DNA of 64,000 nt from NCBI GenBank assembly GCA_947179485.1, contig OX359250.1, forward strand, positions 37,726,783-37,790,782, written 5' to 3'. The notes below the pieces were generated by a model. That model saw only the letters and a list, made by a program, of their open reading frames with translations. It had not been told where the DNA came from and did not search any database. The position numbers and the translations under genes were made by a program. Within the stretch, counting starts at the first letter, position 1, and every line of letters starts with the position of its first letter. Below, piece after piece: positions 30,594 to 41,080 of the stretch. This stretch comes from Allacma fusca. Taxonomy: Eukaryota > Arthropoda > Collembola > Symphypleona > Sminthuridae.

Positions 30594-33030
30594 ATGGGTA
30601 AGCGAAAACATCGGAGCTATTCGACGTCTTCCGAGAGTTCTAGCGACCTAAGTGACCTTTTGAGAGACCTAGCTAAGAAATTAAAGAAGAAAAAGAAAGA
30701 GAAAAGGCGCGATCGTAGTCCGAAAGACACGAAGCACCGAAGCCGTTCTCGACAGAAATCAAGGAGTAAAGATGGACATGGTCTTAACACATCGAAATCC
30801 CGGAGTAGATCCCGGTCGAGGTCCAAGCAGTTGTCTCATTCGGGTCGACGGAGCCCCACTATTTCAATAGCGTCAAGTCGCCCGAGGTCTGCGGACTCCC
30901 GCTCGTCTCGTTCTCGATCTCGGTCACTCTCCATTCATGCACCCAATGATACAGATTTGAATGAAATTCTTGGATCTTCGGTTAAGACGCAAGACAAACC
31001 AGGCAATGATCTCGTCGAACCGCTAATTTCCGTGTGGACGGAAATTACTTCAAATGGAATGGGGCTAAAGCAGGCTCACCCTGTTCCACAAAATTGCACT
31101 GCTATAGCGGCTCCGGTCTTGAACTTGAAAGTTCAAGCCAGTATTGCGCAAAATACTAAACTTCTAAAGAAAGAAGGTTATTTTGTAGCACAACAACAGC
31201 AGTTGGCTTGTGGGCTGTCTGCAGTTGGTACAGCCATTGGGTCCTTGGTACATGTTGGGGTTAAGGATGGCGAAAGCTTTAAGGCAAAGCTAGAAGTGGT
31301 AAGAGCAGTGATGGGCGTTTCAGCAAGCGTTATTCTATTCTACTCTATTGTATTTTTCAATAATTGCAGCCTCTATGACACTTTACTCTACCAGCGGTTT
31401 TGGATAGAATAGAGGACCTCTACTGCTATAATATTTAGCTGACTTGCTAGCTATTATTCTACTCTATTATGTGTTAAAGTGATTGTCGCTACTCTACCTC
31501 TACTCTACTCTCTAAATTTTTTTTGGCTCTGCTAGCTACCACTACCTCTACCAAAAAAAATACTGTATTTACAAAGAAATCCATGGTGTTTTAGAATAAA
31601 GTAGCAGAATGTAATGTAAACAGTAATGAAGTTAGAACCAGTAGTCCTCACTTGTACCTATAAACGGTTCATTAAGAATCTGAATTGTCATTCAATTTCT
31701 GCCAGTGCTGGATGTCGGAATTCGAATTGCATATTGCCCCGAAAACTTTGACCCTTGTTTGTATTCAAATGGTCATTTTCCATGAGTAATTGTGAGCATG
31801 GAAAAATAGATCACTGATAGTAGAATCGGAATCCAAAAAGAATTTTTGAATTCCGGTGCTCACAATAGATGTAAATCGGGTTTTTAAAAAAGAATTCGAG
31901 TCGAACATGGTATTCAAAAAATCCTCTCCAAAATTGAAAGTTTGTTTCATGAATACCTAGCTTTGTGCTGAATTTTTCCGTCGTATCTCAATAATTAAAA
32001 AGTAGCGGTATTTAGGCCCGTGAGAGCCCTGATTTCTGCTAGTTTAACGTTAATATTGAGGCTTTATTGAATACAATAAGATCAGTACCCCATCAGTACA
32101 GCTAAAAAATTACCACAAGCTAAATTAGATCAAAGCTTAAAAACTAGCTTGTTTATAAAGGGAATGACGTGGTTATGACATTTAATTATGTATTTCCAAT
32201 TCCCTTCTATTGCATTTGCAGCTACAAAACACGTTCATGAATTACTGTAATGATGAAGTGAAGTGAGGTTGTATATACGGACACCAGATGTCGTTCCGAG
32301 TATTAAATTGGGTGTTCAGGGAAACGGTAAATTTATGAATTACTTCTTATTACTATAAGCTTACTACTACTACTACCTCTACTCTATCATTAGAATATGA
32401 TGTACTGTTCTACCTCTACTCCTACTACTGGTATCTAAATTGGGACCCTAAATAACGCTCCTCTACTCACTTAATTTTATGCTAGCCTACTATTTTCCTC
32501 TACCTCTATTATGCTAGAATTTCTGTATACCTCTACTGCACCTCTACTAATGTTTTGCTGATTTTAACGACCCTACTCTATTTCTACCACTACCTCTATT
32601 TTCAGTAGAGTAGAGGTCCCAGCACTGGGTAAGAGCATTAAGTGATTCTGGTCGCATTTTAGCGGATTTGCAACATAAATTATCACTTGCTCGCCGAGCG
32701 CACATCACCCCAACCCTGAATATCCTAATGAAGAATATTGCCGATAACAGTCCGGTCGAAAGTTTCCTGTATGGAATAGACTTCAAGGACAAAGTAGAGG
32801 CGGCAAAGGCAATTGAAAAGGTGGGCAAGGAATTGCAGAAGAGCAAGGTCCCACCATCCATTAATAAACCACTTGAAGGATTCAGAGGAAATAAACAAGG
32901 TCAGACCCGTCCTTTAAACTCCCAGCGCCCGCAGAACACGAAGTACTCATCGTGGAGGGGCGGGCGATCGTACAAGAAATCACGGGAGTCACCGAAACGG
33001 GATCGTTATCGTCGTTCTCACAATCAGTAG
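30594..33030 (+). pseudogene. DIRS Gag-like protein with RS domain, split by a hAT-type element
   Basis: ATG 30,594. The frame runs 235 residues to the hAT insertion (31,306-32,627) and resumes in phase after the second target copy at 32,636, ending at TAG 33,028-33,030. Residues 1-50 are basic and Lys-rich (K-K-L-K-K-K-K-K-E-K-R-R); 50-110 are a long Arg/Ser run (S-R-S-R-S-R-S-R-S) like the RS domains of splicing factors. The middle is a helical region, and the C-terminus is Arg/Lys-rich with no zinc knuckle. The position before RT identifies it as DIRS ORF1. RS domains bind RNA or other SR proteins; whether it uses host splicing kinases or nuclear import is inference. Confidence 0.75.
31306..32627. 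mobile_element. Non-autonomous hAT-type element, CTACTCTAC-repeat family
   Basis: 1,322 bp inside the DIRS gag. Perfect 8-bp duplications GGTAAGAG (31,298-31,305 and 32,628-32,635); ends CAGTGATGGG and, inverted, CAGTGCTGGG. Both ends are filled with CTACTCTACCTCT-type words (31,330-31,550 and 32,350-32,610). Central part non-coding. Confidence 0.85.
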
Positions 33031-33046
33031 ATGTAATTATGCTGGA

Positions 33047-34906
33047 ATGCTTCCAAAGTTTTTAGAGCAGTGGAAATTAATTACATCTGATGAAGTGATT
33101 TTAAAGTGGGTCAAGGGTTACAACTTGCCACTAGTCTCCCAGCCATTTCAGTTATCGGTCCCACAAGAGCCAGTTCTTTCATATTCTGAAAAGATACATA
33201 TGAATCGGGCTATTGAAGCCTTAAAAGAACTTGGGGCTGTGAAGGCAGTTGCTTCCCTGAAAGGTCAATTTCTGTCAAAGATATTTTTAATAGACAAACC
33301 TGATGGGTCAAAACGGTTTATATTGAACCTTAAGAAATTGAACGCGTTTCTTGAACCAAGACACTTTAAGATGGAGGACATTCGAGTGGCGTGTCGATTA
33401 GTCCCAAAAGATTCTTTCATGTGCAAACTTGATCTGAAGGATGCATATTATCTGGTATCAATAGCCAAGCCGTATAGAAAATACTTGAGATTTTCTTGGC
33501 AGGGTCAGATATTTGAATTCTGTTGTCTAGCTTTCGGATTGTCTGTAGCGCCATGGCTATTCACTAAACTTATGAAACCAGTAGTGTCGTACCTGAGGAA
33601 TCTCCTCATTAATTTGGTGATATATATTGATGACATTCTGATAATAGCAGAATCACAGGCGGTATGTAAGGCAAACACACTCAAAGCAGCTCGCCTGCTT
33701 AAGTCCTTGGGTTTTATTATTAATATCAGTAAATCTATACTACAACCTTCACATCAATGCGAGTATCTGGGTTTCAATCTTAACTCTTCGTCCATGATTA
33801 TATCAATCCCAACAGGGAAGACAGCCGACATCATTAATGTGATCAGCTCATATGAGCACTTCGAAAGTTGCACAATTCAGAAGTTCTCACAGTTACTCGG
33901 GAAGCTGGCCTCAGTGTGCAGAGCTGTAAAATATGGCTGGTTGTACACTAAGATTCTGGAAAGAGCAAAATATTTGGCTCTCATTAACTCTAATGGGAGC
34001 TATAAGGCAAAACTTTGCATAACACCAGAAATCAAAGGCGAGCTAAAATGGTGGCTTCAGGCTATCAGAAAGAATGGTCAAAATTTCGAATCTGTCAGTT
34101 ATGATCATGTTATATGGACGGATGCCTCGCTAACGGGATGGGGCGCTTGCTTGGATACAGCAAGTACTCACGGATTCTGGTCTGTTGTAGAGGCAACAGA
34201 GCACATTAACTATCTGGAGCTGTTAGCGGTGTTGTATGGGCTTCAATCGCTACTGAGAAATAGAAAGGATTCTCAGATTTTGGTTCGGGTTGACAACACA
34301 ACCGCACTGTCATACATAAATAGAATGGGCAGTGTGCAGTTCCCAAAGCTTAATGCTGTTACACGCCGTATTTGGCAATGGTGCGAATCTCGTAACAACT
34401 ATCTATTTGCTTCGTATATCACATCTGCTGATAACTTCAGGGCGGACAGGGAATCACGGAGTTTGAGTAACGAGTACGAATGGGAGTTAAATACAACGGC
34501 TTTCCAAACCATTCTGCGCCATTTTGGTAGCCCAGATATTGACCTTTTTGCAACCCACCACAATAGTAAATGTGATAAATATGTCAGCTGGTTTCCTGAC
34601 CCACAAGCGACTTACGTAGACGCATTTACTATTAGTTGGACTAATGAGTATTTTTATGCCTTTCCTCCTTTTGCTATACTTCCTCGAGTACTTCAGAAAA
34701 TTCGAAGAGACAAGGCTACGGGTATAGTTGTGGTCCCGAATTGGCCTTCACAACCATGGTTTTCACAATTCAAAGCACTACTTGTTGCGAAACCAGTAAC
34801 ACTTCGAGCAAATAATCAATTGCTTCTCTCCTCTTTCAGAGTACAGCACCCCCTGTGGAGAACACTTTCTCTTCTGGTAGGGAAATTATCCGGCAAGGAT
34901 TTATAG
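33047..34906 (+). CDS. DIRS reverse transcriptase-RNase H protein
   Basis: 619 residues, uninterrupted. The RT core has K-L-D-L-K-D-A-Y (residue about 126), C-L-A-F-G-L-S-V-A-P and the catalytic Y-I-D-D-I (33,623-33,637). RNase H follows with W-T-D-A-S (near 34,115), E-L-L-A-V and D-N-T-T-A. The C-terminal region has P-D-I-D-L-F-A-T, W-F-P-D-P and Y-A-F-P-P-F-A, typical of DIRS RT proteins. It starts 16 bases after Gag and overlaps the recombinase frame by about 50 bases. Role: copies element RNA into DNA. No lesion seen. Confidence 0.9.
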   Translation: MLPKFLEQWKLITSDEVILKWVKGYNLPLVSQPFQLSVPQEPVLSYSEKIHMNRAIEALKELGAVKAVASLKGQFLSKIFLIDKPDGSKRFILNLKKLNAFLEPRHFKMEDIRVACRLVPKDSFMCKLDLKDAYYLVSIAKPYRKYLRFSWQGQIFEFCCLAFGLSVAPWLFTKLMKPVVSYLRNLLINLVIYIDDILIIAESQAVCKANTLKAARLLKSLGFIINISKSILQPSHQCEYLGFNLNSSSMIISIPTGKTADIINVISSYEHFESCTIQKFSQLLGKLASVCRAVKYGWLYTKILERAKYLALINSNGSYKAKLCITPEIKGELKWWLQAIRKNGQNFESVSYDHVIWTDASLTGWGACLDTASTHGFWSVVEATEHINYLELLAVLYGLQSLLRNRKDSQILVRVDNTTALSYINRMGSVQFPKLNAVTRRIWQWCESRNNYLFASYITSADNFRADRESRSLSNEYEWELNTTAFQTILRHFGSPDIDLFATHHNSKCDKYVSWFPDPQATYVDAFTISWTNEYFYAFPPFAILPRVLQKIRRDKATGIVVVPNWPSQPWFSQFKALLVAKPVTLRANNQLLLSSFRVQHPLWRTLSLLVGKLSGKDL

Positions 34907-35862
34907 AACGTGGCGTGCCGTCATCTTGCTTGGAAACAATGCTGGCATCTGTATCTGAGTCAACAATAAAACAATATTCATCAGCTCTTAAATCATGGTG
35001 TCAATATTGTCATTTGAAGAAAATTTCCCCGTACTGTTCTACTATAGCTGCGGTTTTGGAATTTTTGCAACTAAAATATTCTCAAGGAGCTTCGTACTCT
35101 ACACTCAATTCGTACCGATCCGCCGTATCTTTGATAACACGGGAGGAGGTCACTACAAATATTGAAATCTCTCGCTTTATAAAAGGAATTAGCCATCTGC
35201 GGCCTCCAAGACCACGTTACGATGTAACATGGGATCCAAAAATAGTACTAAATTATCTTCAGTCTCTTCCGGAAAATCGCGAATGCAGTCTTGAACTGCT
35301 TACATTAAAGCTAGTTAACTTGTTGGCACTTGTCACTGGCCACAGAGTACAGACATTAACTGTTATAAAGTTGAGTGACATACGTGCCCTTCCTACTGGA
35401 ATTGACATTTATATTTCTTCAAGAATCAAAACTTCGAGAGTAAACCGTCCCCAACCGCTTCTGCATCTGCCTCTTTTTCAGGCAGACTTACAAATATGTC
35501 CTGCAACGACACTGACAGAGTACATTAATAGAACTCAAAATATTCGGGGAGACCATGAACAACTTCTGGTTTCCATTTCAAAACCACATAAGCCTATTGG
35601 ATCACAGACAGTTAGTCGATGGATAAAGACTGTTTTAGATAGAAGTGGTATCGATATATCTTTGTTTTGTGCTCATAGTACACGGCATGCATCAACGTCC
35701 GCTGCCCATAGAAACGGGATGAATATTGAAGTCATCAGGAAGACAGCTGGGTGGACTACAGCATCTCAAGTTTTTGCTAATTTCTATCAGAGACCATTAA
35801 TTTCTGAATGTTCATTTAGCGAAAGTATTCTACAACAATCAGTGGCTTATGTTTCGGAATAA
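34855..35862 (+). CDS. DIRS tyrosine recombinase
   Basis: 335 residues in a different frame from RT, overlapping its 3' end. An N-terminal SAM-like DNA-binding part (S-T-I-K-Q-Y-S-S-A-L) is followed by a catalytic domain with Arg in T-G-H-R-V-Q-T (near 35,344), H-S-T-R-H-A in the H-x-x-R box (near 35,674-35,688) and Tyr in A-N-F-Y-Q-R (near 35,790). All four core residues are present. It integrates the circular DNA by site-specific recombination, which explains the absent target duplications. Intact. Confidence 0.9.
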   Translation: MENTFSSGREIIRQGFIERGVPSSCLETMLASVSESTIKQYSSALKSWCQYCHLKKISPYCSTIAAVLEFLQLKYSQGASYSTLNSYRSAVSLITREEVTTNIEISRFIKGISHLRPPRPRYDVTWDPKIVLNYLQSLPENRECSLELLTLKLVNLLALVTGHRVQTLTVIKLSDIRALPTGIDIYISSRIKTSRVNRPQPLLHLPLFQADLQICPATTLTEYINRTQNIRGDHEQLLVSISKPHKPIGSQTVSRWIKTVLDRSGIDISLFCAHSTRHASTSAAHRNGMNIEVIRKTAGWTTASQVFANFYQRPLISECSFSESILQQSVAYVSE

Positions 35863-35940
35863 TAATAAAATTGTCACTACAAGAATTTGATGAATGGAAT
35901 ATTTTACCTCAATGTTCGGTTTGCATCAGAACTTTAAACA

Positions 35941-36048
35941 ACTACATGGTAATATTGAGGACGAGTCGTGAAATATAATTACATGATTAAACTAAACTTA
36001 CCTTGACGTTTAATCATAATTATATGAACTGACTCGTCCGAATATATT
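35941..36048 (+). repeat. DIRS internal complementary region
   Basis: The first half (to 35,980) is the reverse complement of the left end of the element; the second half (from 35,977) is the reverse complement of its right end (36,222-36,296). This is the template that joins the ends during replication. Both halves match by eye without visible gaps. Confidence 0.85.
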
Positions 36049-36127
36049 ACACCCACCCACCCGAAAATTACTAATTAGTAATTTCTACCCGGGTATTATG
36101 CAAACCGATTATAATTGGCTTTAAATA

Positions 36128-36296
36128 GAATGACCGGTGAGGTAGCGGAGAGGCGCGTAGAAATCTTTGAGCTTTATGGCTTTTAACTTGTGAACAGTAG
36201 GGATAGATGGAGATACTACATGGTAATATATTCGGACGAGTCAGTTCATATAATTATGATTAAACGTCAAGGTAAGTTTAGTTTAATCATGTAATT
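36128..36296 (+). repeat. DIRS right inverted terminal repeat and right extreme end
   Basis: 36,131-36,228 is the inverted copy of 30,405-30,500. The extension to 36,296 (ending GTTTAATCATGTAATT) is the part complementary to the internal region. Confidence 0.8.
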
Positions 36297-36977
36297 ACAT
36301 CTTATTGATCAAAATGAAAATTTTGGCTACGTTTTATAAAAATCCATAATTGATTGAAAATACTGCTCACGATCAATTTAAACAACGCCCGATGCTTAAT
36401 AATTGCAACAAAATAATTTACTGCAGCAATTATTTTGCTCGCTTTTAAGGTTTAATTGTCATAAGGTAACTGTTGTAGGTAAAAGGATGCTTATTAATAG
36501 TAAGGTTTAACCCGAATATTGTCCGTATTTACTATTCAAACTGTAATACGCAGCAATAATGTGACAATGTAAACCGCAATAATACTAGCATTTGTCGTTC
36601 TTGCTAAAGGATCTCGACCTTAACACAGATGGAGTCGGTGACGTCACTTTCCCAACAAACCACCCTACTACTACGTCATGTCTCGTCACTTTTAAGTGTT
36701 ACCACCCACCCACTCAAAATATGACGTCATTAGTGACCTCCCCCTAATGGGAAATTATGGTTATCCACCACCTTCCGTCCTGTGGTGGATTGATCCGCTA
36801 TCGGATAACATCTCCTATTGGTTAACGATTGCGATTACCAATTACCTTAAAGGCAAACTACCCGGCTTATTTGTAGTATTTACAACTGGGGTGTATTTCT
36901 GAATCATGTGCTATTCGACTGAACCATCAAGCTATGAAGCCTTTCAAAGCCAGCAATAGCTGGCTGTGCAGTGCTAG

Positions 36978-37176
36978 TTTATAATATTACGAAAGATATT
37001 AACCAATGCTTATTACATGATGCTTACCTAACAAAACGACTACCATCTATTCTGTTGAATAAATTAAGGGAGGTCATTCCAGGTTTCTCTCTTGACATAG
37101 CTTGACCTATCTTTATTACTCTCCACCACTGAGCCACCCTACACTACCTTTACGTTACACATCAGTGTTTTTACAA
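36978..37176 (+). repeat. 5' LTR of gypsy copy 1, second piece
   Basis: Resumes with TTTATAATATTACG after the Helitron and ends TGTTTTTACA, matching the 3' LTR with a few substitutions (for example CTAACAAAACG versus CTAACAACACG, TTGACATAG versus TTCACATAG). Confidence 0.9.
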
Positions 37177-37194
37177 GGCGCCGAGTTCGCGACT
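37177..37194 (+). other. Likely primer-binding site of gypsy copy 1
   Basis: AGGCGCCGAGTTCGCGAC directly follows the LTR. The GGCGCC start is common in gypsy primer sites, but the first base is A rather than T and I do not assign the tRNA. Confidence 0.5.
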
Positions 37195-37419
37195 GATCGT
37201 CTCATTCTGGTAATTGTGCTCAATTTTTACAGTGCTTTTTTTTAAAATAATTACACAGTGATACCCACCTCCTCCTCCCCCACGGAGAGACTATTCTATC
37301 CACATTTTTTTACACATTTCTTTACAATTTATAGCCACGGTTGATATTTATATCCTACCGAGCTATACTCACAAAAACACATTAAAGTGGCAATTAATTA
37401 ATTGCAATTACACAGTGAC

Positions 37420-37591
37420 ACCGAAGTATTAGCCAAGACTACGGTTTGCTAGTAATAGCACTACCGAAGTATTAGTCAAGACTACGGTTTGCTAGTAATA
37501 GCACTACCGAAGTATTAGTCAAGACTACGGTTTGCTAGTAATAGCACTACCGAAGTATTAGTCAAGACTACGGTTTGCTAGTAATAGCACT
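37420..37591. repeat. Four tandem 43-bp units in the gypsy leader
   Basis: Unit ACCGAAGTATTAGTCAAGAC then TACGGTTTGCTAGTAATAGC then ACT, starting at 37,420, 37,463, 37,506 and 37,549. Only one difference is visible (GCC versus GTC in the first unit), so the array is young. It is followed by two copies of a GCAAATTTAGGGGGAACCCC block (near 37,608 and 37,680). Confidence 0.95.
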
Positions 37592-37856
37592 ACCGGAATC
37601 TGAGAAAGTGCAAATTTAGGGGGAACCCCTGCCCAAATTTTTTTTTAAATCTAAAGACTTCGAATAATTTAGATCAAAGTGCAAATTTAGGGGGAACCCC
37701 TGCCCAATTTTTTCTAAAATTATAAAAACTTTACCCCATGGTTCTTATTAACATTATCGCTTACATTTCACCAGACGAATATCATTATTCTGATTTTACA
37801 CTACTAAAGCAATACAACTTGCCAACTGATCCATCTTTAGAAATCAATATTCACGT

Positions 37857-40800
37857 CAGTGCTCGGACTGGGTACAGAAACCGTGTACCCGTACCCATAC
37901 CCGTACCCGAATATTGGGTACTACAAAATGCTGTACCTATACCCGTACCCATACCCGAGTACCCGGGTAAATTATTTCAGTACCCGTACCCGTACCTGAA
38001 AATACAATGTAGTACCTGTACCCACAATTTACCCGTACCCGTAATGTACACAGAACCTGTACCCGTACCCGAGTATCTATTGTGTGTACCCGGGTATTAC
38101 TCGGGTACTGGAAGTTTGGCCGATTTAAAATCCCCAGCGACATTAGCCTGCCTAGCTGAAAAATTTTAATTTGACAATTTTTCGACCTCCATTAAAAGTG
38201 TCCGGGATTTTGGGAATTTTCCCCAGGAGTTAAAGACATCCTATTTGAATTTTTTGAAAAAATTATTTAAGGCATTTTAGGATTTTTTAAATAAACACTG
38301 ACGAAATTCAAATCCTACTACCCCAAAATAATAACTTGCTGAATGAAATGAAATGTGTTCTCGCTAATTGGAATTGGGACGGATTCTTTAATACTAAACT
38401 CTTCATAACTTGCTTTTCAACTTGGAGAACAAGAAACAATTTTTTCCCCCCTGCTAATCGTTTACGGCTAATCGAACACTGTATAGAAAATATTATACGG
38501 AAAAATTGAGTTGATCATAATTTTTCTAAGTCAAATATTGCGGTTTCAGGAAATAAATGTGGGAGGCAATATTGAATATTCATTTTATATTACAGCTTTA
38601 TAAAACAAACATTCGTAAACTGTCTCTCACATTTATGAAGCCCGAGACGGAGATTTTCGAAAAATGCAGGCAAAATAGGACTAAAATGCAACCCCATGGA
38701 AGTTTTGAACGTCAAGTTCAGATGTCTGTCAAGTTCTTTTAACAACAAAATTATCAAGATTAATCAATGGGACTGAAATATAATATTGCGTACAAGGAAT
38801 GATATTTTTCATTCTAAAATGTTGTAAATATTCACCTCAATAAATACTCAAAGTGTCATAAATACCCAGAATTGACAATGCTCAAATTGCCTGCATAAAA
38901 TGCCTTGGCGTTTTCATTTGGGCAACCCTGGGTACTTGTAACGTTAAGAAATGGGTCTGCTAATAAATGTATATTTATTCCGATCTTATCTCGTAATACG
39001 TCTTCAAATAATTGTAATGTTACGCTCCCAATGAAGCTAATTAAATTGAATCCCAAGAACCTCCCCCTTGAAATTCTTCGTTGATGAGCTTCACTATTTA
39101 AGTCGATAAACACATGAGTTCACTGACTCTACGCTCTATTTCTTTATTAGATTCCTTGGGTGAATTATTAGAAGCGTTAGATTGCAACTACAGTGCACTC
39201 TCACTATAAGATCACCCCTAAAAGCACTCCAAAAGCGCTCTTATAACGGTATGCTCTTATAGGGAACATATGGTTCTAAATATGGTTATACGTTATAAGA
39301 AGTGCGCTAATTAGGGCAATGCCATTATACATGACATATTAAACAATTAGCAATTCTCGAGATTTGATAGACATCTTCGATATGCAAGCGTTTCAATGAC
39401 AAGAATCTCGATCAATGACAGACACTTTGTCTCTTTTTATAGACTGCTTCCCTCCACTGCATACCTTCCTTTTATATTCCATTGTATTGTCCGGAAAGGT
39501 ATGACAAATTATCCAGTTTTGTCAGTATCGAGTATCCTGGTCTTGGAACTTATGAACGGACTTGTAGTATCAACCCATGTGCAACTAACAGCCAAATCCG
39601 CCTGATATGATTCCCCCGAAACACTTCGGAAGGAACAGTTATACCTCCAGAACTACATTGAAAGTTATCTTTCAACATCTTAGCGATAAGATTTCTAAAA
39701 TTGATGGTTGTAGTAATGATGTAGTTATATCTATAGTATGTAGTGAATTAAAAGTTAACAGTGGTTAATGATCAAAAATATTAGCAAATCTCCGCAGCAA
39801 TTACATTATGGACGCACTCATACCTTCGTGTAATGTCATTCATTCAGTTCATACATTATATTTTAATTTTAACCGTACTATTTCAAAACAAACATTCATG
39901 GGACAAAATAAGAGTTACATAAAAGGTTAGGAAATTCCTCGAATGTCATTGCTCTGCAGCTTTTTTTGGAATTTTTGATCTTACTTACATGTACATACTT
40001 TCCATAAAATCGCTCGGGTTGTACAATTTTTGCTTATCTTGTTTTGAGACCTGTGGTAGTTACTAAAAGTACTTGTTGCTTTTGTTTGTAAATTTAAATT
40101 TGACAAGACAGATTTGCAAAGCGTATAGATAGGAATTATTATAACCTTTGGCTCTGCATGTGAGCGGATGTTTGAACATAATATGCTGCTTCTTTGTCAC
40201 CAATTCAACTACTTACATTGTTCGCACACTTGTGAGGCTTTTTGGGAAACGTTTCATAATCGTTTGTCTGCTCATATGCTCTTATAAAGGATAAATGTTT
40301 ACCGTGAGGATGCAAAATGACAGCTCTTACATCGAAAATGCTCTTATAAACGGTGCTCTTATAGAGAGCATTTACATTATTACAATCACGTTGGGAGGAC
40401 CTGGGATTGCTCTTATATAGAACATGCTCTTATAGGGAGGCCTCTTATAGCGAGAGTGCACTGTACCACGTAATCATAAATGAGACGAAGCCACTTGGCT
40501 CTGTCACTAACGCAAGTATCTGTATACTAAGAAATAAGCAACTCCACGGTTGGTAGGTCTTATTGTTAGCCATAGTAATCCATCCCATCAGTAATCCTTG
40601 AAGTACCCAAAAATACTCGGGTACAGCACCCACGGGTACAGGTATTTTACATAGCGATACCCGTACCCATTGGGTACTACCCGATTGCCACTGAGTGAGT
40701 ACCCATACCCGTACCCGTACCCGTACCCACTTTATTGCCTAAAATCAAGAGTACCCGGGTAGTACCCGCGTACTTGCGAGTACGCAACTTCTGTACCCGG

Positions 40801-40865
40801 GTAGTACCCATACCTGTACCCATACCCATTTACCCGAGTATTACTCGTACCCAGTCCGAGCACTG
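37857..40865. mobile_element. Non-autonomous hAT-type element, TACCCG-repeat family
   Basis: 3,009 bp. Perfect 19-bp inverted ends CAGTGCTCGGACTGGGTAC; perfect 8-bp target duplications ATTCACGT (37,849-37,856 and 40,866-40,873). About 250 bp at each end are packed with TACCCGTACCC repeats. It contains a pogo/Tigger-type insertion (39,191-40,463) and no transposase. It sits in the gypsy leader upstream of gag. Confidence 0.9.
39191..40463. mobile_element. Non-autonomous pogo/Tigger-type (Tc1/mariner) element
   Basis: 1,273 bp, TA duplications (39,189-39,190 and 40,464-40,465). Inverted ends CAGTGCACTCTCACTATAAG and CAGTGCACTCTCGCTATAAG, one mismatch. GCTCTTATA words repeat near both ends (39,240-39,300 and 40,270-40,450). 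No transposase seen. Confidence 0.85.
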
Positions 40866-41080
40866 ATTCACGTACCCATTACCAACACTTTATTACTCAA
40901 ATTACGAAGAAAATATTGTTACCATTCGATTAGCTATCAATACCTCTTCAGCTTACGAACAATTGACAAAAATTTCTGTTACCTATCAACAACACACCAT
41001 TCAAGATTTCATTAATAATCCAATACTACCAAATATTAACTGATCCTGACGGTTTAGAGTGGATGCACCGATACTAAATC

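Larger units (their letters stand above)
30377..36296 (+). mobile_element. DIRS-type tyrosine-recombinase retrotransposon
   Basis: Inverted terminal repeats plus an internal complementary region define it. The left end (30,377-30,507) is the reverse complement of the right-end region 36,128-36,234. The internal region at 35,941-36,048 joins the complement of the left extreme end to the complement of the right extreme end, sharing AATT at the join. No target duplication, as expected. Three ORFs: Gag (split by a hAT-type insertion), RT-RNase H, tyrosine recombinase. Without the insertion it is about 4.6 kb, and RT and recombinase are intact. Confidence 0.9.
30042..36744. mobile_element. PIF/Harbinger-type MITE holding a DIRS element
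   Basis: Terminal inverted repeats of about 23 bp: GGGAGAGGTCACTAATGAC on the left, GGGGGAGGTCACTAATGAC as the inverted right end, two mismatches overall. Flanking 3-bp duplication TAA (30,039-30,041 and 36,745-36,747). GG-starting ends and a TAA target fit PIF/Harbinger. Own sequence about 0.78 kb without the DIRS element; no transposase. Confidence 0.75.
29365..36977 (+). mobile_element. Non-autonomous Helitron inserted in the gypsy 5' LTR
   Basis: Starts TCTCTAAAAT followed by AAAACGCGCG, ends with hairpin GCCAGC-AATA-GCTGGC, 10-12 bases, then CTAG. The LTR continues without any duplication, the join being between A (29,364) and T (36,978), exactly the Helitron rule. The intact 3' LTR proves the boundary. 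It spans 7,613 bp but only about 0.9 kb is its own; the rest is the Harbinger-type MITE and what lies inside it. No Rep/helicase, so non-autonomous. A TCTCCTAAACGCGCT block near 29,420 is repeated near 29,843. Confidence 0.9.

Noticed and set aside
30594-30950. Host SR splicing factor gene
   Set aside because: The RS-rich frame starts inside the DIRS element between its left repeat and RT and continues into the Gag C-terminus; it has no RNA-recognition motif.
37420-37591. CRISPR-like array
   Set aside because: Units are directly adjacent without unique spacers, and the setting is eukaryotic.
37860-38130. Telomere-like TACCC repeats
   Set aside because: They are the subterminal repeats of a hAT-type element with perfect inverted ends and 8-bp target duplications, and recur inverted at its other end.
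37738-38169. Proline-valine-rich protein
   Set aside because: Produced by the TACCCG subterminal repeats; not conserved coding sequence.
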